This document shows positions 37,283-49,080 of a DNA stretch of 64,000 nt, in pieces. How positions within the stretch are numbered: the first letter of the stretch is position 1; each line of letters starts with the position of its first letter. Position numbers and translations under genes: made by a program. The notes beneath the pieces are model-generated. The model did no database searches. It was given only the letters and a program-made list of their open reading frames with translations, and had not been told where the DNA came from. Source of the DNA: Laguncularia racemosa (Eukaryota > Streptophyta > Magnoliopsida > Myrtales > Combretaceae); the NCBI GenBank assembly GCA_037954665.1, contig JBBMOL010000018.1, forward strand, positions 6,820,001 to 6,884,000, given 5' to 3'.

Positions 37283-38782
37283 TTATGGAGACTCAGGCTT
37301 CCCGTTGATGACGGCTTCTAATTCTTTGACTTTGGCTTGGGTCTTCTCCAGCTGAGCTTCCAAGGCTTTGTTTCTTTGGTTGGATTCCTTGAATCGACCT
37401 TTTCAGATGTCCTTTTTATAATCTGCAGCCTCAAAATATACCTCCATCCGGGCCCTAACCTGCTTTAGGTAAATTTCCAACTCTGGATTTACCTTGTCTG
37501 GCCTCCGTTGGGTGACATATGGGACCCGGTATGCTCTTTCCCTTGTCTGATACAGTTGGTGGATTACGAACTCCCTGGTGGCTCGATGTTTTCCCACTTC
37601 GCCGTCTAGCTCTCCGAGGTCTACATTTAGGCTTTCGATTCTGGCTTCCCAAAGTGCTTTGACCTCTGCCAGCTTAGCAAATTTTTTAGCCACTAGTAAG
37701 TTCGGATCTTGGTACTAGAATGTGACTGTCTCCAGCGAGGGCCAATAAACTATGTCTTGAATAGTACCGAACTGGCGGACCACCGAGTTGGAGTGATAAC
37801 CTATACATCTGCTGATTCTGATCAGAGGCACGACTTGCAAGTTACTGCAGGTTAAAATAATTTTGTCGCAGCAACTCCATCTGGCTATCCATAGAATGTC
37901 ATCGGTACTGAAACTTCTAAGCACTTCTACCCAACTGTGGCTAGTAAGGTCGTCGAGTAGCTTTATCTTCTTTATGCATGAGTCCACGAGATCCACTTAT
38001 TGAGCTAAGGTTTTCCGGACCATGTTCAGCCCGAAACACTTAAGGTGGCTTACAAACCATATCAGTATAAGGTTGATATTTGAGCGGAGGATCCCGTGGC
38101 CTTTTTTCTTGACAAAGTTTAAGTTCCGGATCTGTTCAGCCAATAGAGCCGGGATGTAAGATCTCCCTTCCAGGAATTGGGTCACCAATTCTACAACTCG
38201 GTAGTGGACATAGAAAGTTCCGGTGGGGAATAGTATGGTGGCGAAAGCTGTCAGGATGAAAGCATTCACCCTTCTTTGTCTATAGGTCTCGGGGTCCCCA
38301 CACAATATGTCTTTCCTATCCCCATTGTCTTCTCGGGCAATGAACCAGGCTTCCAAATCATCCATTCGTATGTAGTATCTGTTACAGTCTGCTAAGGCTT
38401 TGTTGATTGCTGTTTTGCGGATACCCAAGAGTCTGCTGAAAATACCGGCGGGCCCGGCCTCAAGGTCTAGTACATAGACTTGGTTGGTTAGTGTTGGAGC
38501 CTGTAGCAGCTGGGTGTACTCTTCCAGAGTAGGAGTAATCTCATGTGGCCCAATGAAGAAAGCCACGGACTCTATTTCCCATAGGTGGAGCATGGCCCGT
38601 ACCAAGGGCAAGTTCATCTCCATCTTCATCAGTAAGAGGGTGGGCCCTATTTTCTACTGGATGAAGGCTTGCTCCTCTGGGTTGTATAGGGTGAACCAGT
38701 GGTCCAATACCAATTTCGGATCCAAAGGTTTGCACACTCAGATTTCTTTGCGGAGGAGGCGGTCGACTGCGATACTAGCCAT
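37283..38782 (-). pseudogene. Ogre ORF1 (plant-mobile-domain/DUF7745-like)
   Basis: This extra ORF sits between the PBS and gag, where Ogre elements carry ORF1. It begins MASIAVDRLLRKE at 38782. Its core (LVRAMLHLWEIESVAFFIG, ITPTLEEYTQLLQAP) has the ALxxFW...PTxEEYxxLL pattern seen in plant mobile domain/DUF7745-like proteins. The C-terminal third looks coiled-coil (LWEARIESLNVDLGELDGEV; KALEAQLEKTQAKVKELEAV). One frame is interrupted by at least five stops (two near 38650-38740, then 37997, 37715, 37403). The function of ORF1 in these elements is unknown. Confidence 0.75.
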
Positions 38783-39265
38783 CTATTACAACAGAAATTT
38801 CCTAATTACAACCATAACTATGATAACATTACAGGGAAATAGATATGAACTCCATGAACAAAAAATATTACATCATCATCAATTGGAAGCCCATGACGTT
38901 ATGTATGCAAATAGGTAGGTTCTAACTGGTCCCCAAGCTCTATGGCCTCCCGCATTCTCGGAGAAATGGATCTCAGGCCATATTGAAGCATTGGGTGGGG
39001 AAGCCTAATCGGTCCCGAACGGTGATCATATCACTTCTCTCGGAACCTATACAATGGCCCCCCGTCTTAGGATCCTAAGACGGCCCGGGTTTGACTGTAT
39101 CTATTCACACGATTGTATGTATGCAGACCCAACAACAAAAGTAAAATAATTGAATCATAAATTTAGCTAAATCCCTGAAAGGTTAGCAACAGAGTAATAA
39201 TCAAAAGACATTTCTTAAAAAGGAGCAATCTGAGGAGATTCAGGTGGCTAGCCTACTGGAGAGAG

Positions 39266-39284
39266 AACCCTAGTGGAGTCGCCA
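39266..39284 (-). other. Primer-binding site, tRNA-Arg type
   Basis: Three bases inside the LTR end (39288), the minus strand reads TGGCGACTCCACTAGGGTT. TGGCGACTCC complements the GGAGTCGCCA 3' end I remember for plant tRNA-Arg(ACG); the inner part matches less well. Ogre elements use tRNA-Arg. Confidence 0.65.
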
Positions 39285-39287
39285 TCC

Positions 39288-39828
39288 TGTCGAGTCTAAT
39301 TTTTTATTTTCCATTCCTAATCCGATCTATACTAGACCATATGCTCATCTAATGTAGATCCTCAACTTGAGTTAGGAATTTCGTTTTGTTTTGGAGTCGC
39401 CACCTAACTGTTGTTAGGAAAGATTGAATTAGGATTAATTGAGCAGATCAATCCTAATTTGGACCACTAGTCAGCGTGATTTCCTCTTCTCGTTTTTTGT
39501 GAAAAGAGGAAAGGGGAAAACCAGAGTTTCTAAGTTCGGAGGCTAACCTTTTAAAACCCTAAGGTTACTACCTAATCTCCTAAAATCTACTCTATCCAGA
39601 AATGTCTTTTATTTCATTTTTTTTGTTGTCTTTTTATTTTATTCTTGAATAACCTATTATGAGAAAATGATTTTTATTCCTTTTTAGGGTTGCCCCAAAT
39701 AGGTGCCTACGTACCTGCTATTCAGGATCAAACTTGCTGTAGTTCACTTTTCCTAAAAAAAAACTTTAGTGTGTTTGTGAATTTTAATTATGAAATTTCT
39801 TTTGATTTATGTTTTTACCATTTTAGGA
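39288..39828 (-). repeat. Truncated 5' LTR of the Tat/Ogre element
   Basis: It matches the first ~540 bp of 26647-28671 with scattered substitutions and then stops at TTTTAGGA, where the sequence turns into an inverted LTR copy. About 1.5 kb of LTR, including the transcription start side, is missing. Confidence 0.9.
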
Positions 39829-40316
39829 AATTAACAAACACATTAAAGTTTTTCATGAAAAGCGAACTACGGCCCATTTGATCCTGAATAGCAGGTACGT
39901 AGGCACCCATTTGGGGCAACTCTAAAAAGAATAAAAAATCATTTTTTTGAATAAGTTCTTCAAAAACACAATAAAAAGATAACAAAAAGAAAAATAAAAG
40001 ACATTAGGATAAGGTTTAGATTTCAGGAGAGTAAGGTGGTAACTTTAAGTTTTTAATAGGTTAGCCTCTGAATCTAGAAACTCTGGTTTTCCATTTCCTC
40101 TTTCACAAAAACGAAAAGAAGAAATCTCGCTGACTAGTAGTCCAAATTTGGATTAATCCGCTCAATTAGTCCTAATTCAATCTTTCCCAACCATAGTTGG
40201 GTGGCGACTCCAAAATAAAATGAAATTCCTAATTCAAGTCGAGGATTTATATTAGATGAGCATAGGGTTTAGTATAAGTCGGATTAGGAATGGAAAATCA
40301 AAAATTAAACTCGATA
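39828..40316 (+). repeat. Inverted LTR fragment of the same family
   Basis: This is the inverse complement of the preceding LTR piece, from TTAACAAACACATTAAAG through GGTACGTAGGCACC and GGCGACTCC to ACTCGATA at 40316 (the family end is ACTCGACA). With 39288-39786 it forms a large palindrome with a centre of only ~50 bp. No PBS follows it, so it was a 3' or solo LTR end. It differs from its partner by many substitutions and indels, so the two are not a recent fold-back copy. Confidence 0.9.
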
Positions 40317-40691
40317 CCTATGTTTTAAGGTTTTTGTAAATAAGTGATCTGAGTTTTATTTATGATCTATGTTTTAATATTAAATGTCAATAACATATGT
40401 TACTGTCATATTGGATCGCAATAATTACTTTAATAAATATTATATTCTTAAATAAATTCAATTAAATAAAATATAAAACATAATTTGAAAAGTTGTAGAA
40501 ATAATGAAAAAAAACTTACAAAAGAGAAATCTTGTAGCCATCTCTAGAATAAATATAATATTAGTAAGTATCTTGTTACAACTAAGGAAACTAAATCTCA
40601 TGTTGGCCAAAGCAGAAATAGAAGAATAATGAAGAGGCGACAATATTTGACAAATTATGTGGAAAAATAGAGAAAGAGTTTTAAATTGAGT

Positions 40692-41095
40692 TTGTTACAA
40701 ACGACTAATATATACAACTATAAACATCTATACGTGTAACAGTACACAACTAAATAGATTTGTAACATTCATCATAGCACTATAAATACAAAGATAATAG
40801 AAATAAGAGATACACTTTTACTCGAATTATGTTTCAACAAAGGAGTGATCTGGAGCTCAAAGTCTAGAAGTGTTTTTTTTTTTTTTTTTCCTTCTTGTTA
40901 TTACCTACAGATACACAATTAGAAAACCTCAGCTTATAGTGCATAAGAACCCTAAATTTTGAATAGTGAAAGAAAGAAATGAGAGAGGAGAGAGACCATA
41001 ACCTTTGATTTTAGTTTAGAAGTTTGTATCGGTTTCGTAGTTTGAAAAAAAAAAACAAAGGTTTGTGACTTTTGGGCCAGGCTTGTTGTAGGCTA
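40692..41095 (+). repeat. Possible 5' LTR of the older plus-strand element
   Basis: It begins TGTTACAAACG, has a TATA-like CTATAAATAC near 40780, and ends just before ATTGGCGCTTTC, which looks like a primer-binding-site start. The expected terminal CA reads CG, and no second LTR is present for comparison, so the boundaries are tentative. Confidence 0.35.
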
Positions 41096-41133
41096 ACGAT
41101 TGGCGCTTTCATTGATCCTTTTTGGAGTTCTTC

Positions 41134-43108
41134 ATGGCAGAGTATATTCGTGATATTTCAAGATTAGACGAATAAATGAATCTGTAAGTCAACAAGTTTG
41201 ATGAATATAAACAACAAATGGAGGCAAGATTTTCTACTCTAGAGCATTTAATTGCATAAATGAACAAGAATATGAAGAATGTGATAAATTCTTTTAAGAT
41301 GTAATGTGAGAATCTAAATGCACCTGCTAGAAAGATAATTCTTCAAGAGCAATCATCATTTTCTCATGCGAGCCTAGGTGAATCTTATCCTCTTTGCAAA
41401 AATATCAAACTAGACCTTCCTAAATTCTTAAGTAAAGATCTTGAATCTTGGATTTTTAAAATGAACCAATTTTTTATTTCATGATATTTTTGTTTTGTAT
41501 AGAATTAAGATGGCTTCTCTTGCTATGGAAGATGAGACTTTACATTGATTTCAATGGCTTTCTAAGAATGAACTATTATCTACATGGTCTGGTTTCTTGA
41601 AGGCATTACAAATGAGGTTTGTTCCATTTTTGTTTGATGATTTTCAAGGCAGATTATCTAAATTGATGCAACGCGACATAGTGGTTGAATTTAAAGTGAG
41701 TTTGAAAATCTTTTTAATCATGTAACAAGCCTTTCTAAAAGTTTTCTTTAAAGTTGCTTCATTCAGGTCTTAAACCTAAATTGCAAGTTGTGGTATTATC
41801 ATCAAGATCCACTTCTTTAGCTAAAGCTATGAGTTTAGCTAAATTGCATGAATCTAAACTCAATAGGATATTACAACCCTCTCATTTATGTTCTTTTCCA
41901 AAACCATTTTCTTCCACTAACCGTACTATTTTTTCCAAACAGATACCTTCCATTCCTTCCAAATCGTTGACTACCCCTCCTTCTAATCCAAACACTATAC
42001 CTTCTAAAAAAGCATCATCCATTAAACAAATGTCTCATGCAAAATTAGCATAAAGACGTGAGAAAGGCCTTTGTTATAATTGTGATGATAAATTTCATAA
42101 AGGACATGTATGTAAGGCTAAGTTCTTGATGATTGTTTAGCCTGATGAGGATAACAGTGAGTTGTTGCTATCATTAGATGAGTTTATGGAGGAGAAAGTG
42201 GATATGCAGGAGTCTCATTTGGCACATGAATAGGTAAAAACCAATTATAATGCTATCTCAAGTTCATTAACTCCTAAAACATGAAACTTGCAAGGACTTA
42301 TTCATGGCAAATTAGAGTAAATTTTAGTAAATTTGGGTAGCACATACAATTTTATTTAGTATGGTCTGGCAAAAGCATTGAATTTGCCAATTATTGCTAT
42401 ATCTTTGTTTCTAGTAATGATTGGTAATGGAGACAAATAGAGTTGCTTAGGAATATGCAATAAAGTATCTTTGGTAATTCATACTATAGAATTCTTGGTT
42501 GATTTTATGTGCTAGAAAGTCAAGGGGCTAAACTAGTTTTAGGGATTCAATGGTTGGTTACATTAGGACCAATTATGGTTTATTATTCCTCTCTACAAAT
42601 GAAATTTAGTGGAAGGGTAATAAGGTGGGGTTTTGAGGGAATTCTTATATTGAACCTAAATAGATTGAGCATTCTCATTTAAGGAAGTTGGTTAAATATG
42701 ATAATGTAGCTCGTTGTTTTCATTTAATGGCTCAGAAGGAAACTTCATCTATTAGCACTACTAGCAATAGTTTTGTTGAAGCACTATTGAGTAGACTCAA
42801 TGATGTATTTGTGACTCCATCATCATTGCCACCTTTATGGGATATCCAACATCATATTCATTTGAAGGATGAATGATGGACAATGGGGTTATTAGACAAA
42901 GCACTAGTCCTTTTTTTTCCTTAGTGCTTTTGGTCAAAAAGACAAATGGCTCATGGAGATTCTATGCAGATTATGGAGCCATGAATCAAGCAACAATTTT
43001 GGATAAATTTCCAATTCCTACCATTGATGAATTGGTGGGAGTCGAATTCTTTTTAAAATGGATTCATGAGCAGAATATCACTAGACTTAAATGAATTTGG
43101 CAAATATA
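41134..43108 (+). pseudogene. Old Ty3/gypsy gag-pol remnant, left part
   Basis: From ATG 41134 a gag is readable through many stops: LDLPKFLSKDLESWIFKMNQFF, then LHSGLKPKLQVVVLSSRSTSLAKAM and a CCHC zinc knuckle (CYNCDDKFHKGHVC, 42072-42113). A decayed protease (LGSTYNF) is near 42330-42350. The RT start (DNGVIRQSTSPFFSLVLLVKK, then WRFYADYGAMNQATILDKFPIPTIDEL) lies at 42873-43060. It breaks off at 43108, where the 43109-49931 element is inserted. Gag and RT style suggest a chromovirus. Clearly inactive. Confidence 0.8.
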
Positions 43109-43958
43109 TGATATGAACCACGCCAACCCGTGACGAAACCCAATACCAATACATTCGGAATTCGTTGCCTAAGACGCCCAAACACCTAAAGTGGAAACCG
43201 CAACCCGTTGTCTATAAGCGAGACAAGAACCTTGGTATAATGTGAAGACGCCACAATCGGGATGAAAGACCGATTGATAAGTCGGGATGAACGCCACGGA
43301 AATTAATCTGAAAAGTTCTAGTTAGTTCTTGAAGAACCAAGAGAGGTGCCTCTCAAAAGTGTTTAATGTTCAAAGATGTAAATTCTAAGTTGTTCTAAAC
43401 CCTAGGAGCTTTTATACTAGGGTTACAATTCGTGAAAAACAAGTCCAAAACGACATAGCTTAGATAAGTTGCGTAAAAACACGAAAACAGAACAAGTTGG
43501 CCGGTAGGGGATACACGGCTGTGTACACGACCGTGTACTTTGGCCGTGTACTTTTCTGTGCACATTCCGGTCACATACACGACCGTGTACTTCTGGTCGT
43601 GTATCTTTCTGTGGATTTGCTTGTCTCCATATACGGCCGTGCCTTTTAGCCGTGTGTCTAACTGTGTATGATTCTGTGCAATCTTGGAATTCCTACACGG
43701 CCATGCCTTGAAAGTACATGCCCTCTTCAACCCGTGTCCGGTGTGACTTGTATAAAAGTAAGGGTCTTCCCATGGTTGTTCCAATCCGTTCCAACTTCAT
43801 GATTGCTCCAATCCTTTTCGGCTTCATGGACATCCTTTATCAACCCGTTAAGTGCTTCCTTGAGTCGTTTCGCTCGACTTCTTGTGATCGGTCCAGGCGA
43901 CACTTCAAGAGGATCCACATTCCTTCTTCCGGCTTGACTCTCATTATGGATCTCATCA
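43109..43958 (-). repeat. 3' LTR of the nested chromovirus
   Basis: Minus-strand start TGATGAGATCC (43958), end GGTTCATATCA (43109). It differs from the other LTR by scattered single-base changes and small indels. The last ~77 codons of pol (stop at 43727) lie inside it. An ACGGCCGTGTAC-type palindrome cluster lies at 43510-43700. Confidence 0.9.
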
Positions 43959-46900
43959 TTCCCCTCCTCTTGAAAAGGATTTGTCCTCAAATCGTCACCT
44001 ACATCAAAATGACTCAGATCAGTAATATTAAATGTGGCATTTACTTGATACTCACCAGGCAAATCTATCTTGTATGCATTGTCGTTGATGCGCTCAAGAA
44101 CTTGAAATGGTCCATCGCCTCTAGGAAGTAGTTTAGATCGACGCTGCACGGGAAACCACTCTTTGCGCATGTGAACCCAAACCCAATCTCCACGTTCAAA
44201 AACAGCTTGTTGACGACCCTTGTTGGCTTGTTTCACATACTGCTCTATTCGTCGCTCAATGTTCAGCCTTGCGTTCTCGTAGATCTATTTAACAAATTCG
44301 GCCTTCTTCATGCCATCTAAATTAACATACTCAGAAATAAGCAAAGGTGATAAATCCAAAGGAGTTAGTGGATTAAAACCATACACAATTTCAAAAGGAG
44401 AAAATTTAGTAGCAGAATGCACTGTACGGTTATAAGCAAATTCAAAATGCGGCAAACAATCCTCCCAACTCTTAATATTCTTTTTAATTACAGCCCTCAA
44501 CAAAGTTGATAAAGTTCGATTCACTACCTCAGTTTGACCGTCAGTCTGTGGATGACAAGTAGTAGAAAACAATAACTTAGTTCCTAACTTAGCCCACAAG
44601 GTCTTCCAAAAGTAACTTAAGAACTTAGCATCCCTATCTGATACAATTGTTCTAGGCATATCATGCAATCGCACAACTTCCCTAAAGAATAAATTAGCAA
44701 TATTACAAGCATCATCTGTTTTGTGACAAGGAATGAAATGTGCCATTTTAGAGAATCTATCAACAACTACAAAAATAGAATCCCGACCATGTCTAGACCT
44801 GGGTAATCCTAACACAAAGTCCATAGAAATATCTACCCACGACTCATGAGGAATGGGAAGTGGGGTGTAAAGCCCTTGAGGTTGGACTCTAGATTTCGCT
44901 TGCCTACACGTGACGCATCGCTCACAAATTCTCTCAACATCTCGTTTCATGTGAGGCCAATAGAAGTGTTCCTGCAATACCCCTAATGTTTTAGCTACGC
45001 CAAAGTGTCCCATTAACGCTCCTCCATGAGACTCCCTCACTAGTAATTCTCTTAAGGAACAAATTGGAATACACAGTTTACTCTCCCTAAACAAGAATCC
45101 TTCATGTTTATAAAATTTTCCATGCCCACTCTTCTCACAATACACATACTCCTCACAAAAATCTTGATCAGCAGCATATAACTCCTTAATGTGCTCAAAA
45201 CCAAGCAGTCTAGAACTAAGAGTAGAGATAAGAGTATACCTTCTAGATAGTGCATCAGCAACAACATTCTCTTTACCTTGCTTGTAGTGGATAACATATG
45301 GAAATGTTTCGATGAACTCCACCCAACGAGCATGCCTTTTATTCAGCTTGTGTTGCCCCTTCAAGTACTTCAAGGATTCATGATCAGTGTGGATCACGAA
45401 CTCTTTCGGCCAAAGGTAATGTTGCCACGTCTCTAGGGCTCGAACCAATGCATATAGCTCCTTGTCGTAAGTAGGGTAATTTAAGGTTGCCCCACTTAGC
45501 TTCTCGCTAAAGAATGCAATCGGTCTTCTCTCCTGCATAAGCACTGCTCCAATACCTAATCCTGAAGCATTACACTCAATTTCAAACGTTTTAGCAAAGT
45601 TAGGTAAAGCAAGTAACGGCGCCTGAGTCAACTTATTTTTAAGCGTCTGAAAGGCCTTCTCTTGTTGCTCTCCCCAGCTGAACCCCATGTTCTTCTTAAT
45701 TACCTCAGTAAGTGGTGCTGCAATGGTGCTGAAATCCTTCACAAATCTCCTGTAAAAACTCGCTAGTCCATGGAAACTCCACACATTACTTACATTGGTT
45801 GGATTAGGCCATTCTTGGATCGCACGAACCTTTTCTTCATCAACCTATATTCCCTGTGCACTAACAACAAAACCAAGAAACACAAGTTTGTCTATGCAAA
45901 AAGTGAACTTCTTGAGGTTAGCATATAATTGTTCCTTTTGAAGCACTTCTAAAACATCCCTCAAGTGAGACATATGATCTTCCAAACTCTTGCTGTAAAT
46001 AAGAATATCATCAAAATAGACAACCACAAATTTTCCAATAAAAGTCCTCAAAACATGGTTCATAAGTCTCATAAAAGTACTAGGTGCATTAGTTAAACCG
46101 AAAGGCATTACTAACCACTCATACAATCCATATTTTGTCTTAAATGCAGTTTTCCATTCATCACCTTCTTTCATTTTAATTTGGTGATATCCACTTTTCA
46201 AATCAATTTTGGAAAAGACACTAAACCCATGTAACTCATCTAACATGTCATCTAAGCGAGGAATGGGATGACGATACTTTACCGTAATGTTGTTGATGGC
46301 GCGGCAGTCAACACACATTCTTCATGTCCCATCCTTATTAGGCACCAAAATCACAGGCACTGCACATGGACTCATGCTCTCTCTCACGTACCCCTTCTCC
46401 ATTAGTTCATCGACCTGCCTTTGGAGTTCCTTTGTCTCCTCTGGATTGCTCCTATAAGCTGGTTTGTTTGGAATCGATGCTCCGGGTACAAGGTCAATCT
46501 GGTGCTCAATACCACGAATAGATGGTAATCCCTTTGGAATCTCTTCAGGGAAGACATCTTCAAAGTCCTGCACAAGAGACACAACCACACTAGGCAAAGC
46601 ATTAGATAATTCGTTAGTAGTCAAACATGTTTCTTTAAAAACCAGCAACAACATAGGTTGCCTCATCACTAACGCTCTCCTTACTACACTCGCTCTTGCC
46701 ACACAACTCTCATTTTGCAAGGCTGCCCTCTCCTTTTCACTCACCACCAAAGTTGATCCCCCTTTAACTTGGCCTCTCACACTCTTTCCAGCCTTCCTCT
46801 CTTTTTCCTTTTGATCTTGACTTTTATATTCCTTTTCTTTCTCATTGTCTTTTGCTCTCTCACTCTCCCTCTGCTTTTCACTCACCTTATGTTTTGCAAA

Positions 46901-47350
46901 CGACTGTTGTAGTTGCAACTGATCCTCATACACTTGTTTAGGTGTTAACGGTTTAAGATTAAAGCTTTTCCCCTGGTGAACAAGCGTATACTTGTTAGAA
47001 AAGCCATCATGAACAACCTTCCTATCAAATTGCCATGGCCTCCCCAACAACACATGACATGCTTGCATTGGCACTACATCACATAACACCCCATCCTCAT
47101 ACTTACCAATACGGAAACCAATCAAGGTTTGCTTACTCACCTTAGTCTCACCACTATCATTCAACCACTGCAATTTATATGGACTAGGGTGTCTAACAGT
47201 TTTGAGCCCCAGCCTCTCAACAATAAAGTTACTCACTACATTAGTGCAACTCCCTCCATCAATGATCAAACTACAAATGTGATATCCTAGATAACATCTA
47301 GTATGAAATATATTCTCTCTTTACACCTCTTCTTATTCCTTCACCTGTAC
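43727..47350 (-). pseudogene. Pol (protease-RT-RNase H-integrase) of the nested chromovirus
   Basis: All domains share one frame. Protease: LIIDGGSCTNV near 47250-47270, Asp kept, and LLGRPWQFD. RT: VCVDCRAINNITVKYRHPIPRL, KIDLKSGYHQIKM, WLVMPFGLTNAPSTF and the active-site YFDD. RNase H: FEIECNASGLGIGAVL and HTDHESLKYL; N replaces the usual first Asp. Integrase: H...H...CERCVTC, then MDFVLGLP, VSDRDAKFL and DGQTEVVNRT, so the DDE triad is present. The GPY/F-like C-terminus (FNITDLSHFDVGDD) continues through the PPT into the LTR. Stops: TAA 47333 and 47321, TGA 46322, TAG 45845, TAG 44285. Confidence 0.9.
43959..43972 (-). other. Polypurine tract of the nested chromovirus, inside pol
   Basis: The minus strand reads AAGAGGAGGGGAA directly before the LTR start TGATGAG. 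The same bases are codons of the pol frame (F-Q-E-E-G-N-D-E), so the tract is both primer and coding sequence. Confidence 0.8.
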
Positions 47351-47503
47351 ATTCAACGCTCGCTTCACTACTGCCACTAACCTCCCTATTGCAGGCTCCT
47401 CATCATCACTAGCATCCTCTAATGGAGGCATATCATCTTCTTCACTATCCCCCTCAGTCTCATACTCACCATCATCACGCAAAATCATTACACGCCTATT
47501 TGG

Positions 47504-48573
47504 ACATTGACTAGCAATATGGCCTCTACCTTGGCATTTAAAACATCTAATGTCACGATTTCTAGAAGTAGAAGAATCAGGGTTACCTTGGTTACCAAGA
47601 GTAGAACCCGCTTATCTCAGCTCCCCTTTTGGTTTGGTGGGTAAAGGCTTTTCTTCTTTCTTCCGTTGGTTGGTCTTCCAAGTAGATGAACCATTACCCT
47701 GTGGAAACCGTGCATTACTACTACCTTTCCTCTTGTTTTGGTTCTCAACCTTTATAGCCATGTGAACCATATCCTCCAATTCTACATAATGCTGCAATTC
47801 AACCACATTTTGGATTTCTCTATTCAACCCAGCAAGAAACCTAGCCATTATAGCCTCTCTATCCTCCTCTATATTCGCCCTAATCATAGTGACTTCCATC
47901 TCCTTGAAATACTCATCTACACTTCAGCTTCCCTACCTCAGAGTTTGCAACTTGTTGTGCAATTCACGATAGTAATACGCAGGCACAAACCGCTTCTTCA
48001 TCACTCTTTTCATCTCTTTCCAAGACTCAATAGGTGGCTCGCCACTCCTTCTCCTATTCAGCATTAGTTGATCCCACCACACTATAGCATAATCCGAAAA
48101 CTCAATGGCAGCAAGTTTTACTTTCTTTCTCCCACTATAGTTGTGACAATCAAACACCATCTCTACCTCTTCTCCCACTTTAAATACGCCTCGGGATCAT
48201 TCTTCCCTTGGAAAGGAGGAATCTTCATCTTTATGCTACTCAATTGATCATCCTCTCTATTCCTATCTCCTCTATCTTCCCAATCCCTAGTTCCTCTATT
48301 CCGACCACTATATCCTCTATAACTCTCGACAGAAGGCTCATCAAAGTCATCATCCGACATTTCATCTCCACCCCTCGGTACTCTCCTAGAACGACTCTCC
48401 TTCTTACGCCCTTGGAATACGTTTGTGGATTGCTCTAGTCTTTGCTCTACCGTCTCATGAATTTGTTCCATTCCCTCTTGGAACATCCTCTTCATCTCAC
48501 CCCTCAATGCCTCAATGACTATCCTAGCATCAAACCTTCCCCTCTCACCTTCAGGAGAATGTTGTCTCGACAT
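47504..48573 (-). pseudogene. Gag of the nested chromovirus
   Basis: Start ATG 48573 (MSRQHSPEGERG). The gag core reads VKLAAIEFSDYAIVWWDQL and WKEMKRVMKKRFVP in 47933-48178, then FLAGLNREIQNVVELQ, and a CCHC knuckle (CFKCQGRGHIASQC, 47504-47545). A frameshift near 48163-48178 separates the first ~135 residues. Stops: TAG 47933, TGA 47924, TAA 47612. The knuckle runs on into pol without a frame change, consistent with a single polyprotein. Confidence 0.85.
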
Positions 48574-49060
48574 TGTCCCTGCAGAAAAGATTAGTACTAC
48601 ACAAATACATATATATGATTAAACCTCACAATACACTCCCTTACGTGTTTCGCTCAAATGATGATATCACACAGTCACTCGTGTATTCTCACAAACAACG
48701 ATGATATCAACTCGCCAATTTCCTCGTCTCAATTCTCTTGGAACTAACCTGAACTACACCAATTTCCTTCCGTAGAATTCAAAACAACTCTAGGGTTCGT
48801 AAATTTTCCTCTATTTTTCTATCCGATTTTTTTTTTTGTCTTGGTTGTTGCTCTTGATCACGTTTTTCTTTTCTTTTCTTTTCTCTTCTTTTTTTTTTGT
48901 CGAGAATTTGACTCTTTTTTTTTTGTAACATTCGCCTAGTCGATATTACACTATCAAAAGACAATCAATACTACGAAATTGAATACGATAATTGATATGA
49001 ACGATTGGAGTTAGGGTTTTTTATATTACCTTCCTCAACCGAACTTGATGTTTTGACAAA

Positions 49061-49077
49061 CCTATGCTCTAATACCA
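49061..49077 (-). other. Primer-binding site, initiator tRNA-Met type
   Basis: Three bases inside the 5' LTR, the minus strand reads TGGTATTAGAGCATAGG. It differs by one base from TGGTATCAGAGC, the usual plant initiator tRNA-Met binding site. Confidence 0.85.
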
Positions 49078-49080
49078 AAC

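Larger units (their letters stand above)
26647..39828 (-). mobile_element. Tat/Ogre-type Ty3/gypsy retrotransposon, decayed
   Basis: Read on the minus strand, the order is 5' LTR piece, PBS, extra ORF1, gag, protease, RT, RNase H, second (archaeal-type) RNase H, integrase, repeat-rich 3' UTR, PPT and 3' LTR. An ORF upstream of gag, a second RNase H, a tRNA-Arg-like PBS and an LTR beginning TGTAAACACC together fit the Ogre branch of the Tat lineage. The 3' LTR (26647-28671) is complete at 2025 bp; the 5' LTR keeps only ~540 bp. All genes carry stops or frameshifts, and the protease and integrase have each lost a catalytic Asp. No target duplication can be tested because the outer end is missing. 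Confidence 0.85.
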
